Source: Micrococcus sp023147585
Lineage (GTDB): Bacteria > Actinomycetota > Actinomycetes > Actinomycetales > Micrococcaceae
DNA length: 64,000 bases
Direction of reading: 5' to 3'
Assembly (NCBI RefSeq): GCF_044872765.1
Contig: NZ_CP085253.1
Span: 2,046,001-2,110,000, forward strand
In this document: positions 46,488 through 54,846 of the stretch, one piece after another
How the letters are laid out: each line of letters starts with the position of its first letter
Numbering within the stretch: position 1 is the stretch's first letter
Program-made: the position numbers and the translations under genes
Notes under the pieces: generated by a model
Told to the model about the DNA's origin: nothing
The model's input: the letters and a program-made list of their open reading frames with translations, nothing else
The model's database searches: none

Positions 46488-46526
46488 AGCGCCCCGGACC
46501 CGCCGCACGGCAGGTCCGGGGCGCTT
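46488..46526 (+). terminator. Terminator after gcvT
   Basis: AGCGCCCCGGACC (46488-46500) pairs with 46513-46525 around a 12-nt loop, 33 bp beyond the gcvT stop. Confidence 0.75.
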
Positions 46527-46614
46527 CGCTAGACTCGGCCTCCGGGCCCGACGGCCCCGCCCGCGGGGCGGTCGTCGTCCCCCACCCTCCATCGCCCACC
46601 TGCAGGAAGTCCGC

Positions 46615-47460
46615 ATGACTCACGTCGCCGCTCAAGCCCGGGTGCCCAAGAAGGGCTTGCTCATCTTCCTCGGGGTGGCGGGCCTGCTCCTGCTCCTCGG
46701 GGTGCTCTCCGTGCTCAAGGGCATCGTGGACGAGCGCTCCCGCGTGGACATCGTCTCCGTGGTGGACGGCAACACCGTGGTGGTGAACGCGGGCGGGGAG
46801 CAGAAGACCCTGGTCATGGCCGGTGTGACCGCGGCCCCGCGCAATCCGGACGGCCTGCGCGTCGGCACCGAGTTCTGCCTGGGCGAGGAGTCGTACGCGT
46901 GGCTGCGCGACCGCCTGCCGCAGGGCGCCGTGGCCACCGTCAAGACGAGCCGTCACGGGGCGCCCGAGGGCACCGAGTCGGCGGTGTTCACGCTCGCCGG
47001 CTCCACCGTGAACGTGGACATGGCGGAGGCGGGCATGGCGGCCCCCACCGGCGAGGGCGTGGGCCGTGGTCTCCGGGAGGAGATCGCCCAGGCCAACGAG
47101 ACGGCGCGGAAGAGCGCGAACGGCCGGGGGTCGGGGCTCTACGACGTCGAGGAGAACTGCACGCTCAACCACGAGCTCTACGAGTCCTCCTACGCCCTCG
47201 AGCACGCGCCGACGAGCGCCGAGGCCACCGTGGACGCGATCGACCAGCGCTCCGTGGAGTACGCCGACACGCTGGACGAGGTGCGGCTCGTGCGCCAGGA
47301 CATCGCCGAGCTCGACGCTTCGCGTGGCACCTTCACGGACCTCGCGTGGGCCCCGGCCAAGGAGGACCTCCAGAAGAAGGCGGACGCCGTCGTCTCCGAG
47401 GGCCTGCAGGTGCTGCGGGACCTCAACGCGAAGCGCAACGAGCTCGTCGCGCAGGGCTGA
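46615..47460 (+). CDS. Membrane-anchored SNase-like protein, catalytic residues apparently lost
   Basis: 281 residues with one N-terminal helix (about 13-36, KGLLIFLGVAGLLLLLGVLSVL) and an outer domain shaped like staphylococcal nuclease: DIVSVVDGNTVVV, KTLVMAGVTAAP, TEFCLGEESYAWLRDRLPQG, VFTLAGSTVNVDMAEAGMA. Where active SNases have R-x-x-x-I-D-T-P-E this has K-T-L-V-M-A-G-V-T-A-A-P, and the second catalytic Arg region reads GAPEGTESAVFTLAG. It is therefore probably a binding or structural homologue. The rest is helical and charged. The ATG has AGGAAG upstream; TAGACT at 46530-46535 may be the -10. Confidence 0.75.
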   Translation: MTHVAAQARVPKKGLLIFLGVAGLLLLLGVLSVLKGIVDERSRVDIVSVVDGNTVVVNAGGEQKTLVMAGVTAAPRNPDGLRVGTEFCLGEESYAWLRDRLPQGAVATVKTSRHGAPEGTESAVFTLAGSTVNVDMAEAGMAAPTGEGVGRGLREEIAQANETARKSANGRGSGLYDVEENCTLNHELYESSYALEHAPTSAEATVDAIDQRSVEYADTLDEVRLVRQDIAELDASRGTFTDLAWAPAKEDLQKKADAVVSEGLQVLRDLNAKRNELVAQG

Positions 47461-47952
47461 TCACGCCGCGGCGGGATCCTCGGCGCCCGGCGTCACGACG
47501 TCCACGAGCGGCCGGGCGGCCATGCGGCCCAGGCCCATGAGCACGCCGGCCGGGAACCCGATCACCGGGATGAGCATCGGCAGCACGCCCCCGGCGCCCT
47601 GCGTGAGCACCACGAGCCCGTAGAGCATGCCCACGAGGGCGTAGGCCAGCACGTGGACCCACTGGTTGGTGACGTGGCGGAAGGCCACGTTGACGAGCAG
47701 GCACAGCGGCAGGCCCACCACGAGGCCCGCGATCCCGACCACGCTCAGCAGCGGCGTGAGGCTGCCGAACTCCTGGAGCCCCGGGATGAGGGAGAGCGCC
47801 GCCACGATCGCCGCCATCACCAGGTTCGGCGCGAGCCAGGCCACGAGGAACCCGTTGAGGCCCATCCGCAGGCGCGGACGCGGGCCCGCGGCGGCGCGCT
47901 GGGCCGCGCGGCGGGCGCGAGCGGTGGACTTGACCGGGGCGGGGGTGGTCAT
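47461..47952 (-). CDS. Small four-helix membrane protein of unknown function
   Basis: 163 residues: a basic Arg/Ala-rich N terminus of about 30 residues, then four hydrophobic segments (GFLVAWLAPNLVMAAIVAALSLI, LLSVVGIAGLVVGLPLCLLVNVAF, WVHVLAYALVGMLYGLVVLTQ, GVLPMLIPVIGFPAGVLMGLG) and a short tail. No family is recognised. The ATG has ACGGAG upstream. The stop abuts that of the convergent SNase-like gene with no gap. A G12-C8-G9 tract begins 27 bp upstream, in its likely promoter. Confidence 0.7.
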   Translation of the reverse strand: MTTPAPVKSTARARRAAQRAAAGPRPRLRMGLNGFLVAWLAPNLVMAAIVAALSLIPGLQEFGSLTPLLSVVGIAGLVVGLPLCLLVNVAFRHVTNQWVHVLAYALVGMLYGLVVLTQGAGGVLPMLIPVIGFPAGVLMGLGRMAARPLVDVVTPGAEDPAAA

Positions 47953-47978
47953 GGGGCACTCCGTGGTTGGACGACGTC

Positions 47979-48007
47979 GGGGGGGGGGGGCCCCCCCCGG
48001 GGGGGGG
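47979..48007. repeat. Homopolymer run G12-C8-G9
   Basis: Twelve G, eight C and nine G follow one another between two minus-strand genes, able to fold into an all-GC hairpin. It could be a slippage-prone switch upstream of the small membrane-protein gene or a sequencing/assembly artefact. Confidence 0.8.
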
Positions 48008-48033
48008 CCGCCCGACGCCGGTCGTCCAGGGTG

Positions 48034-49092
48034 TCAGCGGCGCTCGCCGTCCACCTCGAAGGACAGCTGGTGCACGCCCGGCCAGGTCTGCACCGTGGGG
48101 ATCTCGTCCCACACGAGGCGGCCGGACTCCTCATCGGGGGAGACGGTCAGGGCGCCCAGCTCACCGTCGATCACCAGGAGGGTGAGCTCGAACGGCTGGC
48201 CCTCATGGGTGAAGTGGCCGCGCACGGGCCAGGTGAAGTCGTGGGGCACGGCGCGCTCCACGTCCTCCTCCACCTCCACCACGAGGGGGAGCCAGTCGAT
48301 GCCCTCGGCGTCGCCGTCGGCGGGGATGCGGACAGCGTCGGCGACGGTGCGCATGTGCGGCAGCTGGGCGCGCAGGGCGGCCGCGCCGGGCAGATCACGG
48401 CCCTCGAAGAGCGTGGGGTCCAGCAGCGTCTCCACCAAAACGCGCGCCTCCACCGGCACGGGCGCGGTCTCCACCGCGTCGTCGGCCTCGTCCGTGACGT
48501 CCGTGGCGAGGGGCACGTAGGCGTCCTCCACGGCGGGGCGGCGGTCCGTCTCCGCGGTGGCCACGAGGGGGGCGTAGGAATACACGCCCTCGGCCACGTC
48601 CTCACGGCGGCGGGAGCGCGCGGAGCGGGTGAGCCCGACGGCGGCGGCGACCGTGGCCGCGAGGGCCGCGAGGGCGGGGCCGTAGGCCTCGGGTCGCAGG
48701 AGGCGCTCCATGGGGGTGGGCTCCGGGGTGCGGGCGTGACGCACGGCCGCGGCGACCGCCGTGGCGAGGGCGCCGGTGGCGAGGGCGCCGCCGCCGAGCA
48801 GCCAGGGGAGGCGAGAGGACTCCGAGGACTCTTCCACGCGGCGGGTCGGGGCGTCGGTGCCGGTCACCACGGTGCGCACGACCGGGGGCTCGGGCGTGGT
48901 GGTGCGCACGTCCACGGTGCGCTCGACGCGTTCCTGGGCGGGGACGCGGGTCTCCACCACGACCGGCGGGGCCGGGGTGGTGCGGGTGGCCATGACGTCG
49001 GCGGGGGCGGTCAGGCCGAGGTCGTCGGCCGGGGGGACGGGGGCGCCGGACGTGGCGGGGCGATGAGTGTCCATGACCCCAGTCTGTGCCAT
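48034..49092 (-). CDS. Membrane protein of unknown function with acidic C-terminal domain
   Basis: 352 residues if started at ATG 49092; ATG 49074 would give 346, and both lack a convincing ribosome site. The first ~115 residues are Pro/Thr/Val-rich and probably disordered. Two hydrophobic segments follow (LPWLLGGGALATGALATAVAAAV and YGPALAALAATVAAAVGL). The C-terminal ~200 residues are hydrophilic, with an ordered end (FTWPVRGHFTHEGQPFELTLLVIDGELGALTV...VHQLSFEVDGERR). I recognise no family. The G/C homopolymer lies downstream of its stop. Confidence 0.6.
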   Translation of the reverse strand: MAQTGVMDTHRPATSGAPVPPADDLGLTAPADVMATRTTPAPPVVVETRVPAQERVERTVDVRTTTPEPPVVRTVVTGTDAPTRRVEESSESSRLPWLLGGGALATGALATAVAAAVRHARTPEPTPMERLLRPEAYGPALAALAATVAAAVGLTRSARSRRREDVAEGVYSYAPLVATAETDRRPAVEDAYVPLATDVTDEADDAVETAPVPVEARVLVETLLDPTLFEGRDLPGAAALRAQLPHMRTVADAVRIPADGDAEGIDWLPLVVEVEEDVERAVPHDFTWPVRGHFTHEGQPFELTLLVIDGELGALTVSPDEESGRLVWDEIPTVQTWPGVHQLSFEVDGERR

Positions 49093-49164
49093 GACCCCGC
49101 GGGGTGTCCCGGGTTGGCGGCTCCCTCGTCCCGCCCGCGGCGGCACCGGTCCCGCCCGCCCGGC

Positions 49165-49943
49165 TCAGCGGCCGAGCACGTGCAGGATCCCGGCGAGGGC
49201 GGCGTGGACGCCCGTGGTCAGGGTCGGCTCCAGCACGGGGGCGAACTGCGGGGTGTGGTTGGCGGGGTTGTCCTCGAGCTCGTCGCCCTCGAATCTGCCC
49301 AGGAACCAGTAGACCAGCGGGACGCCGAGCGCGTCGGCGAGGGCCCCGACGTCCTCCGAGCCCATCAGCGGCGGCATCTCGGTGACGGCCTCGGCCCCCA
49401 GCTCCGCGCGCAGCGCGTCCATCACGGACGGGGTGAGCTCGACGTCGTTGTGGGTGCGGGGGAACGAGTTGTACCGGACGATCTCGGGTTCGGGGGCGCC
49501 GGAGGCCAGCGCCTCGGCCGTGAGGATCCGGTGGATCGCCGCGGAGACCTTCGCGCGGACCTCGGGCGTGGGCGTGCGCACGTTCAGCGCGATCTCCGCG
49601 GTGTCCGGGATGACGTTCTCCTTGAGCCCGGCGTGGAAGGTCCCCACCGTGACGACCGCGCGATCGGACGGGGCCACCTCGCGGGAGACGACCCCCTGCA
49701 GCCGCGTCACCGCGTGGGCGGCCAGGAGGATGGGGTCGATCGAGCGCTCCGGCATGGACCCGTGCGCCCCCCGGCCGCGGAAGGTCACGCGGAAGGAGTC
49801 GGCGAGGGACATCGCGTCGCCGGTGACGTCGTGGACGGTGCCCGCCCGCGCCGGCATGACGTGCTGGCCCAGCACGGCGGCGGGGCGGGGCACCCGGTTC
49901 CACAGTCCGTCCTCGAGCAGCGCGGCGGCGCCGGCATCCCGGC
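49165..49943 (-). pseudogene. N-terminally truncated M20D amidohydrolase
   Basis: The minus strand encodes AAALLEDGLWNRVPRPAAVLGQHVMPARAGTVHDVTG and then 220 more residues of an M20 amidohydrolase (HipO type): the dimerisation domain with FRVTFRGRGAHGSMPERSIDPI and the metal-site region MPPLMGSEDVGALADAL. The first ~130 residues, with the leading metal ligands, are gone. Upstream sequence belongs to an Lrp-type gene in another reading frame, so a deletion fused the two. An internal in-frame start near 49893 could still make a fragment, but not an active peptidase. Confidence 0.85.
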
Positions 49944-50117
49944 CACCTGCACCGTTCCGGACTCCAGCAGCGCCGCCCCGTGGCGGGCCACCGTGCGCTC
50001 CGGGGCGCCGAGCACCGTGGCGATCCGTCGCCAGCTGGCGCGGGGGTCCACCTGCAGGGCCGTCGCGACCGCCAGGTCCAGACCTGCGAGCGGGGTGGGG
50101 GATGCGCCCACGCTCAC
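49936..50117 (-). pseudogene. Lrp/AsnC-family regulator, N-terminal HTH only
   Basis: From GTG at 50117 the minus strand reads MSVGASPTPLAGLDLAVATALQVDPRASWRRIATVLGAPERTVARHGAALLESGTVQVAGM, the winged-helix start of an Lrp/AsnC regulator. The ligand-binding RAM domain is absent, because at about 49940 the sequence switches to the amidohydrolase gene in a different frame; the reading frame runs out at 49785 in nonsense. The start lies 16 bp after pdxK, so it was probably in an operon with it. Confidence 0.8.
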
Positions 50118-50133
50118 GCGTGCGACCGCCCGC

Positions 50134-51018
50134 TCACGCGCGCCCGCCGCCCGGTGCCACAGTCGGGCGCACGGGGTCGTGCGCCCTCCGCAGGCCGCCC
50201 TGCCACAGCGCGGCGAACGGGGTGGCCCCCTCCACGGCCTGGGCGATGCCCGCGGCCACGAACTCCTTCGCGCGACGGGCGGCCTCGAGGGGGGTGGCGC
50301 CCTTGGCGAGCTCGGCGGTGACGGCGGCGGCCAGCGAGCAGCCGGCGCCGGAGACGCCGGCCTCCCCGATCTTCGGGTGGACGAGCACCTCCACGGTGTC
50401 CCCGTCCACGAACACGTCCACGGCGTCCGGGCCCGCGATGTGCATGCCGCCCTTGGCGAGCACGGCCGCGCCGGAGATCTCGTGGATTCGCTCGGCGGCG
50501 GCGGTCAGGTCCTCCACGGTGCGCACGGTCATGCCGGAGAGCTGCTCGGTCTCGAAGTGGTTCGGGGTGGTGAAGGTGGCCAGCGGGAGCAGCTCGTCCC
50601 TCAGGGCCCGGTCCGTGTCCAGCGCGTGGCCCGGCTCCTGGCCCTTGCAGATCAGCACCGGGTCCAGCAGGACGTGGTCCCACTCCTGGCGCTTCAGCGC
50701 CTCGGCGGTGGTGCGGACGGTCTCCGGGGAGCCCATCATGCCGAGCTTCACGGTGCGCAGACGGCCGGCGTAGTCCGCCTGCACCGCCTCCAGCTGATCC
50801 GCGAGCACCGCGGTGGGCACGGGGAAGAAGCGGTGGCTCCACTCGTCCTGCGGGTCGAAGGAGACGATGCACGTCAGACTGACGACGCCGAAGACTCCGA
50901 GCTCCTGGAACGTCTTCAGGTCGGCCTGCGCACCGGCGCCGCCGGTGGCCTCCGATCCGGCGATGGCCAGGGCGAGCGCGGGGGCGGTGGACGAGGCTGG
51001 GGCGTCGGTGGCGGGCAT
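50134..51018 (-). CDS. pdxK: Pyridoxine/hydroxymethylpyrimidine kinase, ThiD-fold (PdxK-like)
   Basis: 294 residues of the ribokinase fold. AIAGSEATGGAGAQADLKTFQELGVFGVVSLTCIVSFDP at the N terminus is the pattern of Bacillus/Staphylococcus-type pyridoxine kinases, which also phosphorylate hydroxymethylpyrimidine. Further motifs are KLGMMGSPETV, VLLDPVLICKGQ, TPNHFETEQLSG and the Cys-type active site GVSGAGCSLAAAVTAEL. TACCAT at 51025-51030 (minus) lies 6 nt before the ATG, and no ribosome site is seen, so it is probably leaderless. The broken Lrp gene follows it. Confidence 0.82.
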   Translation of the reverse strand: MPATDAPASSTAPALALAIAGSEATGGAGAQADLKTFQELGVFGVVSLTCIVSFDPQDEWSHRFFPVPTAVLADQLEAVQADYAGRLRTVKLGMMGSPETVRTTAEALKRQEWDHVLLDPVLICKGQEPGHALDTDRALRDELLPLATFTTPNHFETEQLSGMTVRTVEDLTAAAERIHEISGAAVLAKGGMHIAGPDAVDVFVDGDTVEVLVHPKIGEAGVSGAGCSLAAAVTAELAKGATPLEAARRAKEFVAAGIAQAVEGATPFAALWQGGLRRAHDPVRPTVAPGGGRA

Positions 51019-51181
51019 GCGTCCATGGTAGGGCGGACGAGGCCGGGGGCCCCGGCCGTGCGGCGCCGTCCGGACACGCAGCGGTGATCTGGCCCCGGCG
51101 TCGTCGGTGTTGAATGAAGGGACGGCGCCCGGTCCGTGCGTCCCGCTCCCGGGACCCCGGTGCCGCGACGGAAGGAAGCGG

Positions 51182-51814
51182 GTGCGCATGCTCGAGATCC
51201 TCACCGGCGCCGGACTGACCACCTCGGCCGGGCTGAACGCCTTCATCCCCATGTTCGCCCTCGGCCTCCTGGACCGGTTCACGAACCTGGTGAACCTGCC
51301 GGAGGCGTGGGCGTGGTTCTCCAGCGACGTCTCCCTCTGGGTCGTGGGCGTCCTGCTCGTCCTGGAGGTGGTGGCGGACAAGATCCCCGGCGTGGACGCC
51401 ATGAACGACGCCGTCCAGACCGTGGTCCGTCCCGCCGCCGGCGGCATCACCTTCGCGTCCGGCATCGGCACGGAGACCACCACCGTGCGCGACCCGGACG
51501 CCCTGTTCGCGGGCGGTGCGTGGGTGCCGATCGCGATCGGCGCGGCCATCGCGCTCGTGGTGCACCTGGCCAAGGCGGGCACACGCGTGGGCGCCAACAC
51601 GGTCACCGTGGGCACGGCGGCCCCCGTCCTCTCGACGGCGGAGGACGTCTCCGCGGCGGCCCTCACCCTCACGGCCCTGTTCCTGCCGGTGCTGGTCGCC
51701 GTGCTGGTGGTCGCCGTCGTCGTGGGCCTGTGGCTGCTGGCCCGGCGGTTCCGCGCTCGGCGGACGCGAGGCCGTGCCGCTGCCGCCCCGGGCGGGTCAG
51801 AATGGACCGCATGA
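51182..51814 (+). CDS. DUF4126-type membrane protein
   Basis: About 210 residues, five or six hydrophobic segments. EILTGAGLTTSAGLNAFIPMFALGLLDRF at the start and KIPGVDAMNDAVQTVVRPAAGGITFASG are characteristic of DUF4126 proteins of unknown function. GTG at 51182 has AGGA 5 nt upstream; ATG at 51188 is the alternative. The stop overlaps the next ATG (ATGA), coupling it to the monooxygenase-like gene. Confidence 0.82.
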   Translation: MRMLEILTGAGLTTSAGLNAFIPMFALGLLDRFTNLVNLPEAWAWFSSDVSLWVVGVLLVLEVVADKIPGVDAMNDAVQTVVRPAAGGITFASGIGTETTTVRDPDALFAGGAWVPIAIGAAIALVVHLAKAGTRVGANTVTVGTAAPVLSTAEDVSAAALTLTALFLPVLVAVLVVAVVVGLWLLARRFRARRTRGRAAAAPGGSEWTA

Positions 51815-52134
51815 TCCTCATCAACCTGAAGTTCACCGTCCAGCCCGAGCGTGCCGACGAGTGGATGGACGCCGTCGCGAAGTACACCGCGGACGTGCGT
51901 TCCGAGCCCGGCAACCTGTTCTTCGAGTGGTACCGCCCGGTGGAGGGCGGCCCCAACGAGTACTTCCTGCTCGAGGGGTTCACGGACGAGGGTGCGCAGG
52001 CCCACGTCGCGTCCCCGCACTTCCAGGAGGGCCTGGACGCGATGCGTCCGCTGCTGGCGAGCACGCCCCAGATCATCTCCGAGCAGGTCGGTGCGGAGGG
52101 CTTCGGCCCGATGGGCGAGCTGCAGATCGACTGA
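51811..52134 (+). CDS. Antibiotic-biosynthesis-monooxygenase (ABM) fold protein, putative quinol monooxygenase
   Basis: 107 residues, the size of small ABM-domain enzymes such as YgiN: MILINLKFTVQPERADEWMDAVAKYTADVRSEPGNLFFEWYRPVEGGPNEYFLLEGFTDEGAQAHVASPHFQ is the complete ferredoxin-like dimer fold. Relatives are cofactor-free monooxygenases or stress proteins. The ATG at 51811 overlaps the DUF4126 stop; an ATG three codons upstream is possible. Confidence 0.85.
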   Translation: MILINLKFTVQPERADEWMDAVAKYTADVRSEPGNLFFEWYRPVEGGPNEYFLLEGFTDEGAQAHVASPHFQEGLDAMRPLLASTPQIISEQVGAEGFGPMGELQID

Positions 52135-52232
52135 GCCCGCCCCGGCCGGAGGAGGCGATGGCGCCCGCGTCACGAGCGTGACGCAGGGCGCCGTCTCTGT
52201 ATCCGGGGTCACACCCTGGCTACGGTGAGCGC

Positions 52233-52868
52233 ATGAGCGCCGAGCAGAACAGCACCCAGACCCCCGGCCACCGCGCCGCCCACGTCCCTGCCGGCCAGGA
52301 TCTCGGCCACCGCTGGTCCACCCGTGAGGCCGATCACGACGATCCGGCGGACCGCCGCGCCGTCCGCCAGATCGCCGAGCTCGCCTTCGCGTCCACGGCC
52401 GAGGCCGACCTCGTCGAGGAGCTCGCCGGCGGCGCGGAGGGCTGGCTGCCCCAGTACTCCCTCGTGGCCATGACCGCCGCGATCCCCGGCACGGACCTGC
52501 AGTCGGACCCGATGGGCTACGGCACCCTGGTCCGGGCCCACATCGACGACGCCGAGGTGCTCGCGCTCGCCCCGCACGGCGTCCTGCCCGAGCATCAGGG
52601 CGAGGGCGCCGGCACCGCGCTCGTCAACGCCCTGCTGCAGAAGGCGCAGGCCGACGGCGAGGAGGTCGTGGTGGTCTACGGCTGGCCCGAGTACTACGCG
52701 AAGTTCGGCTTCCACCGGGCCTCCGAGCACGGCGTGCGCGCGGCCTTCGCCCGGCAGCCCGAGGCGCTGCAGGTCCTCACGCTCCAGGACGGGGCCGAGG
52801 TGCCGGCCGGCGAGTTCCGCTACCCGCCCGCGTTCGGGGCGGAGAACGCGCAGGTCGCCGGCCGCTGA
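52233..52868 (+). CDS. GNAT-family N-acetyltransferase (YhbS-like)
   Basis: 211 residues. VRQIAELAFASTAEADLVEEL starts the GNAT fold, and VLALAPHGVLPEHQGEGAGTALVNALLQKAQADGEEVVVVYGWPEYYAKFGF carries the acetyl-CoA loop (HQGEGAGTAL) and the YhbS-like PEYYxKFGF. The N-terminal ~35 residues are extra. Substrate unknown. TACGGT at 52221-52226 ends 6 nt before the ATG, so the mRNA is probably leaderless. Confidence 0.88.
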   Translation: MSAEQNSTQTPGHRAAHVPAGQDLGHRWSTREADHDDPADRRAVRQIAELAFASTAEADLVEELAGGAEGWLPQYSLVAMTAAIPGTDLQSDPMGYGTLVRAHIDDAEVLALAPHGVLPEHQGEGAGTALVNALLQKAQADGEEVVVVYGWPEYYAKFGFHRASEHGVRAAFARQPEALQVLTLQDGAEVPAGEFRYPPAFGAENAQVAGR

Positions 52869-52878
52869 GAGCCCGGTC

Positions 52879-53493
52879 TCAGCCCAGGAGCCGACGCACG
52901 GCGGCGAGCGTCCGTTCGGCCTCGGCCGGCTCGGCCGTGAGCCGCGCGATGACCTCCGCGAGGTCTGTGCGCAGGCCGGACTCGGCGTCGTCGGCCGGGG
53001 CGTGGAGCCACGCCCGCAGGGCGCGGTTGTGGACGGCCACCACGGCCGCCGCCAGCCCGACGGCGACCCCGCCGCGCGCGGGCGTGTCCGGCAGGGCCGA
53101 GGCGAGCCAGCCGGAGAACAGCTCCGTGTAGCGGTGCGAGGTGAGCAGCTCGCGCGTGCGCAGCGCCTGGGAGCCGCGCAGCAGGCGAGAGCGCGCCCGG
53201 GCGCGGTCCGGATCGGCGGTGTGGTGCCGGAAGACCTGGAGGACCGCCTCCTCGAGGGCCTCCCGCACGCCGAGGGAGGTGCCGCGCAGGAAGTCGTCCA
53301 GGCGGGCGAGCAGCGCCGCGTGGTCGGCGAAGACCACCTCCTCCTTCCCGCCGAGGTGGCGGAAGAAGCTGGCCCGGCTCATGCCGGCCTGGCGGGCGAG
53401 CTGGTCGGCCGTGACGGCGTCGTAGCCCTCGCGGTCCAGCAGGTGGATCAGGGCGGTGAGGGTGTCCTCGGCGGGCGTCGTCATGCGGGCCAT
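52879..53493 (-). CDS. TetR-family transcriptional regulator
   Basis: 204 residues. The N-terminal HTH is ALIHLLDREGYDAVTADQLARQAGMSRASFFRHLGGKEEVVFADHAALLARLDDFL, a textbook TetR domain; the C-terminal helical domain is variable. The ATG at 53493 or 53484 may be used; neither has a strong ribosome site. It is divergent from an acyl-CoA dehydrogenase gene with an inverted repeat between them, so it probably represses that gene in response to an acyl-CoA. Confidence 0.92.
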   Translation of the reverse strand: MARMTTPAEDTLTALIHLLDREGYDAVTADQLARQAGMSRASFFRHLGGKEEVVFADHAALLARLDDFLRGTSLGVREALEEAVLQVFRHHTADPDRARARSRLLRGSQALRTRELLTSHRYTELFSGWLASALPDTPARGGVAVGLAAAVVAVHNRALRAWLHAPADDAESGLRTDLAEVIARLTAEPAEAERTLAAVRRLLG

Positions 53494-53546
53494 GGTGCCA
53501 CGGACGCGGAGAGGGGGTGAGACTGCGTCTGATTCTGTGAGATGGC

Positions 53547-53577
53547 GTGTCAGTCGGTGTAGGGTGATGACAGACAC
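53547..53577. promoter_or_regulatory. Inverted repeat between tetR and the acyl-CoA dehydrogenase gene, probable operator
   Basis: GTGTCAGTC (53547-53555) and GACAGACAC (53569-53577) pair at 8 of 9 positions with a 13-nt spacer. It differs from the operators at 25-37 kb, consistent with a separate regulator. Confidence 0.5.
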
Positions 53578-53610
53578 ACCCATCTCTCCGACCCCGCCCG
53601 GGAGGCCACC

Positions 53611-54825
53611 ATGACCGAGACCCTGCCCACCGTCGAGCCCGAGTACGACGTCGCCACGCCGCTGGACACCGACTTCTACCTGGCGCTCGCGGACGTCTCC
53701 GACGCCGAGAAGGACGTGTGGCGTCGGGCCCGCGCCTTCGCGCTCGAGCCGGACGTGCTGCCCCGGATCCGGGAGGCATGGGACCGCCACGAGTACCCGC
53801 TGGACCTCGTGGCCCGCCTGGGGCAGGCCGACCTGCTGCGCGACGGCGTGCCCGTCGCCGGGCTGCCCGACGTGTCCCGCGTGGCCGCGGGCCTGGCCAT
53901 GATGGAGCTCTCGCGGCTGGACGGCTCGATCGCCACGATGACGGGCGTGCAGGGCGGTCTGGCCATGCGCTCGATCCAGCTGTGCGGCAGCGAGGAGCAG
54001 CGTGCCGAGCACCTGCCGGCCATGGCGCGCGGCGAGCTCTACGGCGCCTTCGCGCTCACGGAGCCGACCCACGGCTCCGACTCCGTCTCGCTGGAGACCC
54101 GCGCCGAGCGCGTCGACGGCGGCTGGCGGCTGCACGGGCACAAGAAGTGGATCGGCAACGGGGCCGCCGGCGGCGTGACCGTCGTGTGGGCGCGCAGCGC
54201 CGAGGACGAGAAGGTCCGCGGGTTCATCGTGCGCCAGGAGTCCGAGGGCTACACGGCCGAGGTCATCAAGGGCAAGGTCGCGCTGCGGGCCATCGACCAG
54301 GCCCACATCACCCTCGACGGCGTGTTCGTGCCCGACGCCGACGTCCTGCCCGAGGCCCGCTCCTTCAAGGACACCTCCCGCGTCCTCTTCGCCACGCGCG
54401 TGGGCGTCGCGTGGTCCGCCCTCGGGAAGGCCGTGGGCTGCTACGAGGCGGCGGTGCACTACGCGGGGCAGCGCGTCCAGTTCGGCCGGCCGCTGGCGGC
54501 CGCCCAGAGCGTGCAGACCCGCCTGGCCGACATGCTCTCCCAGCTCACCCAGGTGCAGCTGCTCGTGCTGCGCGCGACCCGGCTCGAAGACGAGGGCCGG
54601 CTCACCGGGCCGATGGCGTCCCTGGCCAAGTACTCGGCGACGCGCGCCGCGCGGTCCATCGCCGCGAACGCGCGCGACCTGCTCGGTGGCAACGGCATCC
54701 TCATCCAGAACGAGGTGGCCCGCCACTTCGCGGACATCGAGGCGATCCACACCTACGAGGGCACCGAGACCGTGCAGGGGCTGATCATCGGCCGCGAGAT
54801 CACGGGGGTCGGCGCGTTCGTGTGA
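53611..54825 (+). CDS. Acyl-CoA dehydrogenase
   Basis: 404 residues. Motifs are GAFALTEPTHGSDSVSLETRAE, GHKKWIGNGAAGGVTVVWAR, QRVQFGRPLAAAQSVQTRLADML and DLLGGNGILIQNEVARHFADIEAIHTYEGTETVQGLIIGREITG (catalytic Glu region). It belongs with glutaryl-CoA-dehydrogenase-like acyl-CoA dehydrogenases, close in design to the gene at 36.6 kb. It would hand electrons to ETF. The ATG at 53611 has GGGAGG upstream. It is divergent from the TetR gene, which probably controls it. Confidence 0.93.
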   Translation: MTETLPTVEPEYDVATPLDTDFYLALADVSDAEKDVWRRARAFALEPDVLPRIREAWDRHEYPLDLVARLGQADLLRDGVPVAGLPDVSRVAAGLAMMELSRLDGSIATMTGVQGGLAMRSIQLCGSEEQRAEHLPAMARGELYGAFALTEPTHGSDSVSLETRAERVDGGWRLHGHKKWIGNGAAGGVTVVWARSAEDEKVRGFIVRQESEGYTAEVIKGKVALRAIDQAHITLDGVFVPDADVLPEARSFKDTSRVLFATRVGVAWSALGKAVGCYEAAVHYAGQRVQFGRPLAAAQSVQTRLADMLSQLTQVQLLVLRATRLEDEGRLTGPMASLAKYSATRAARSIAANARDLLGGNGILIQNEVARHFADIEAIHTYEGTETVQGLIIGREITGVGAFV

Positions 54826-54846
54826 GATGACGCGAGCGGGGGGCGG

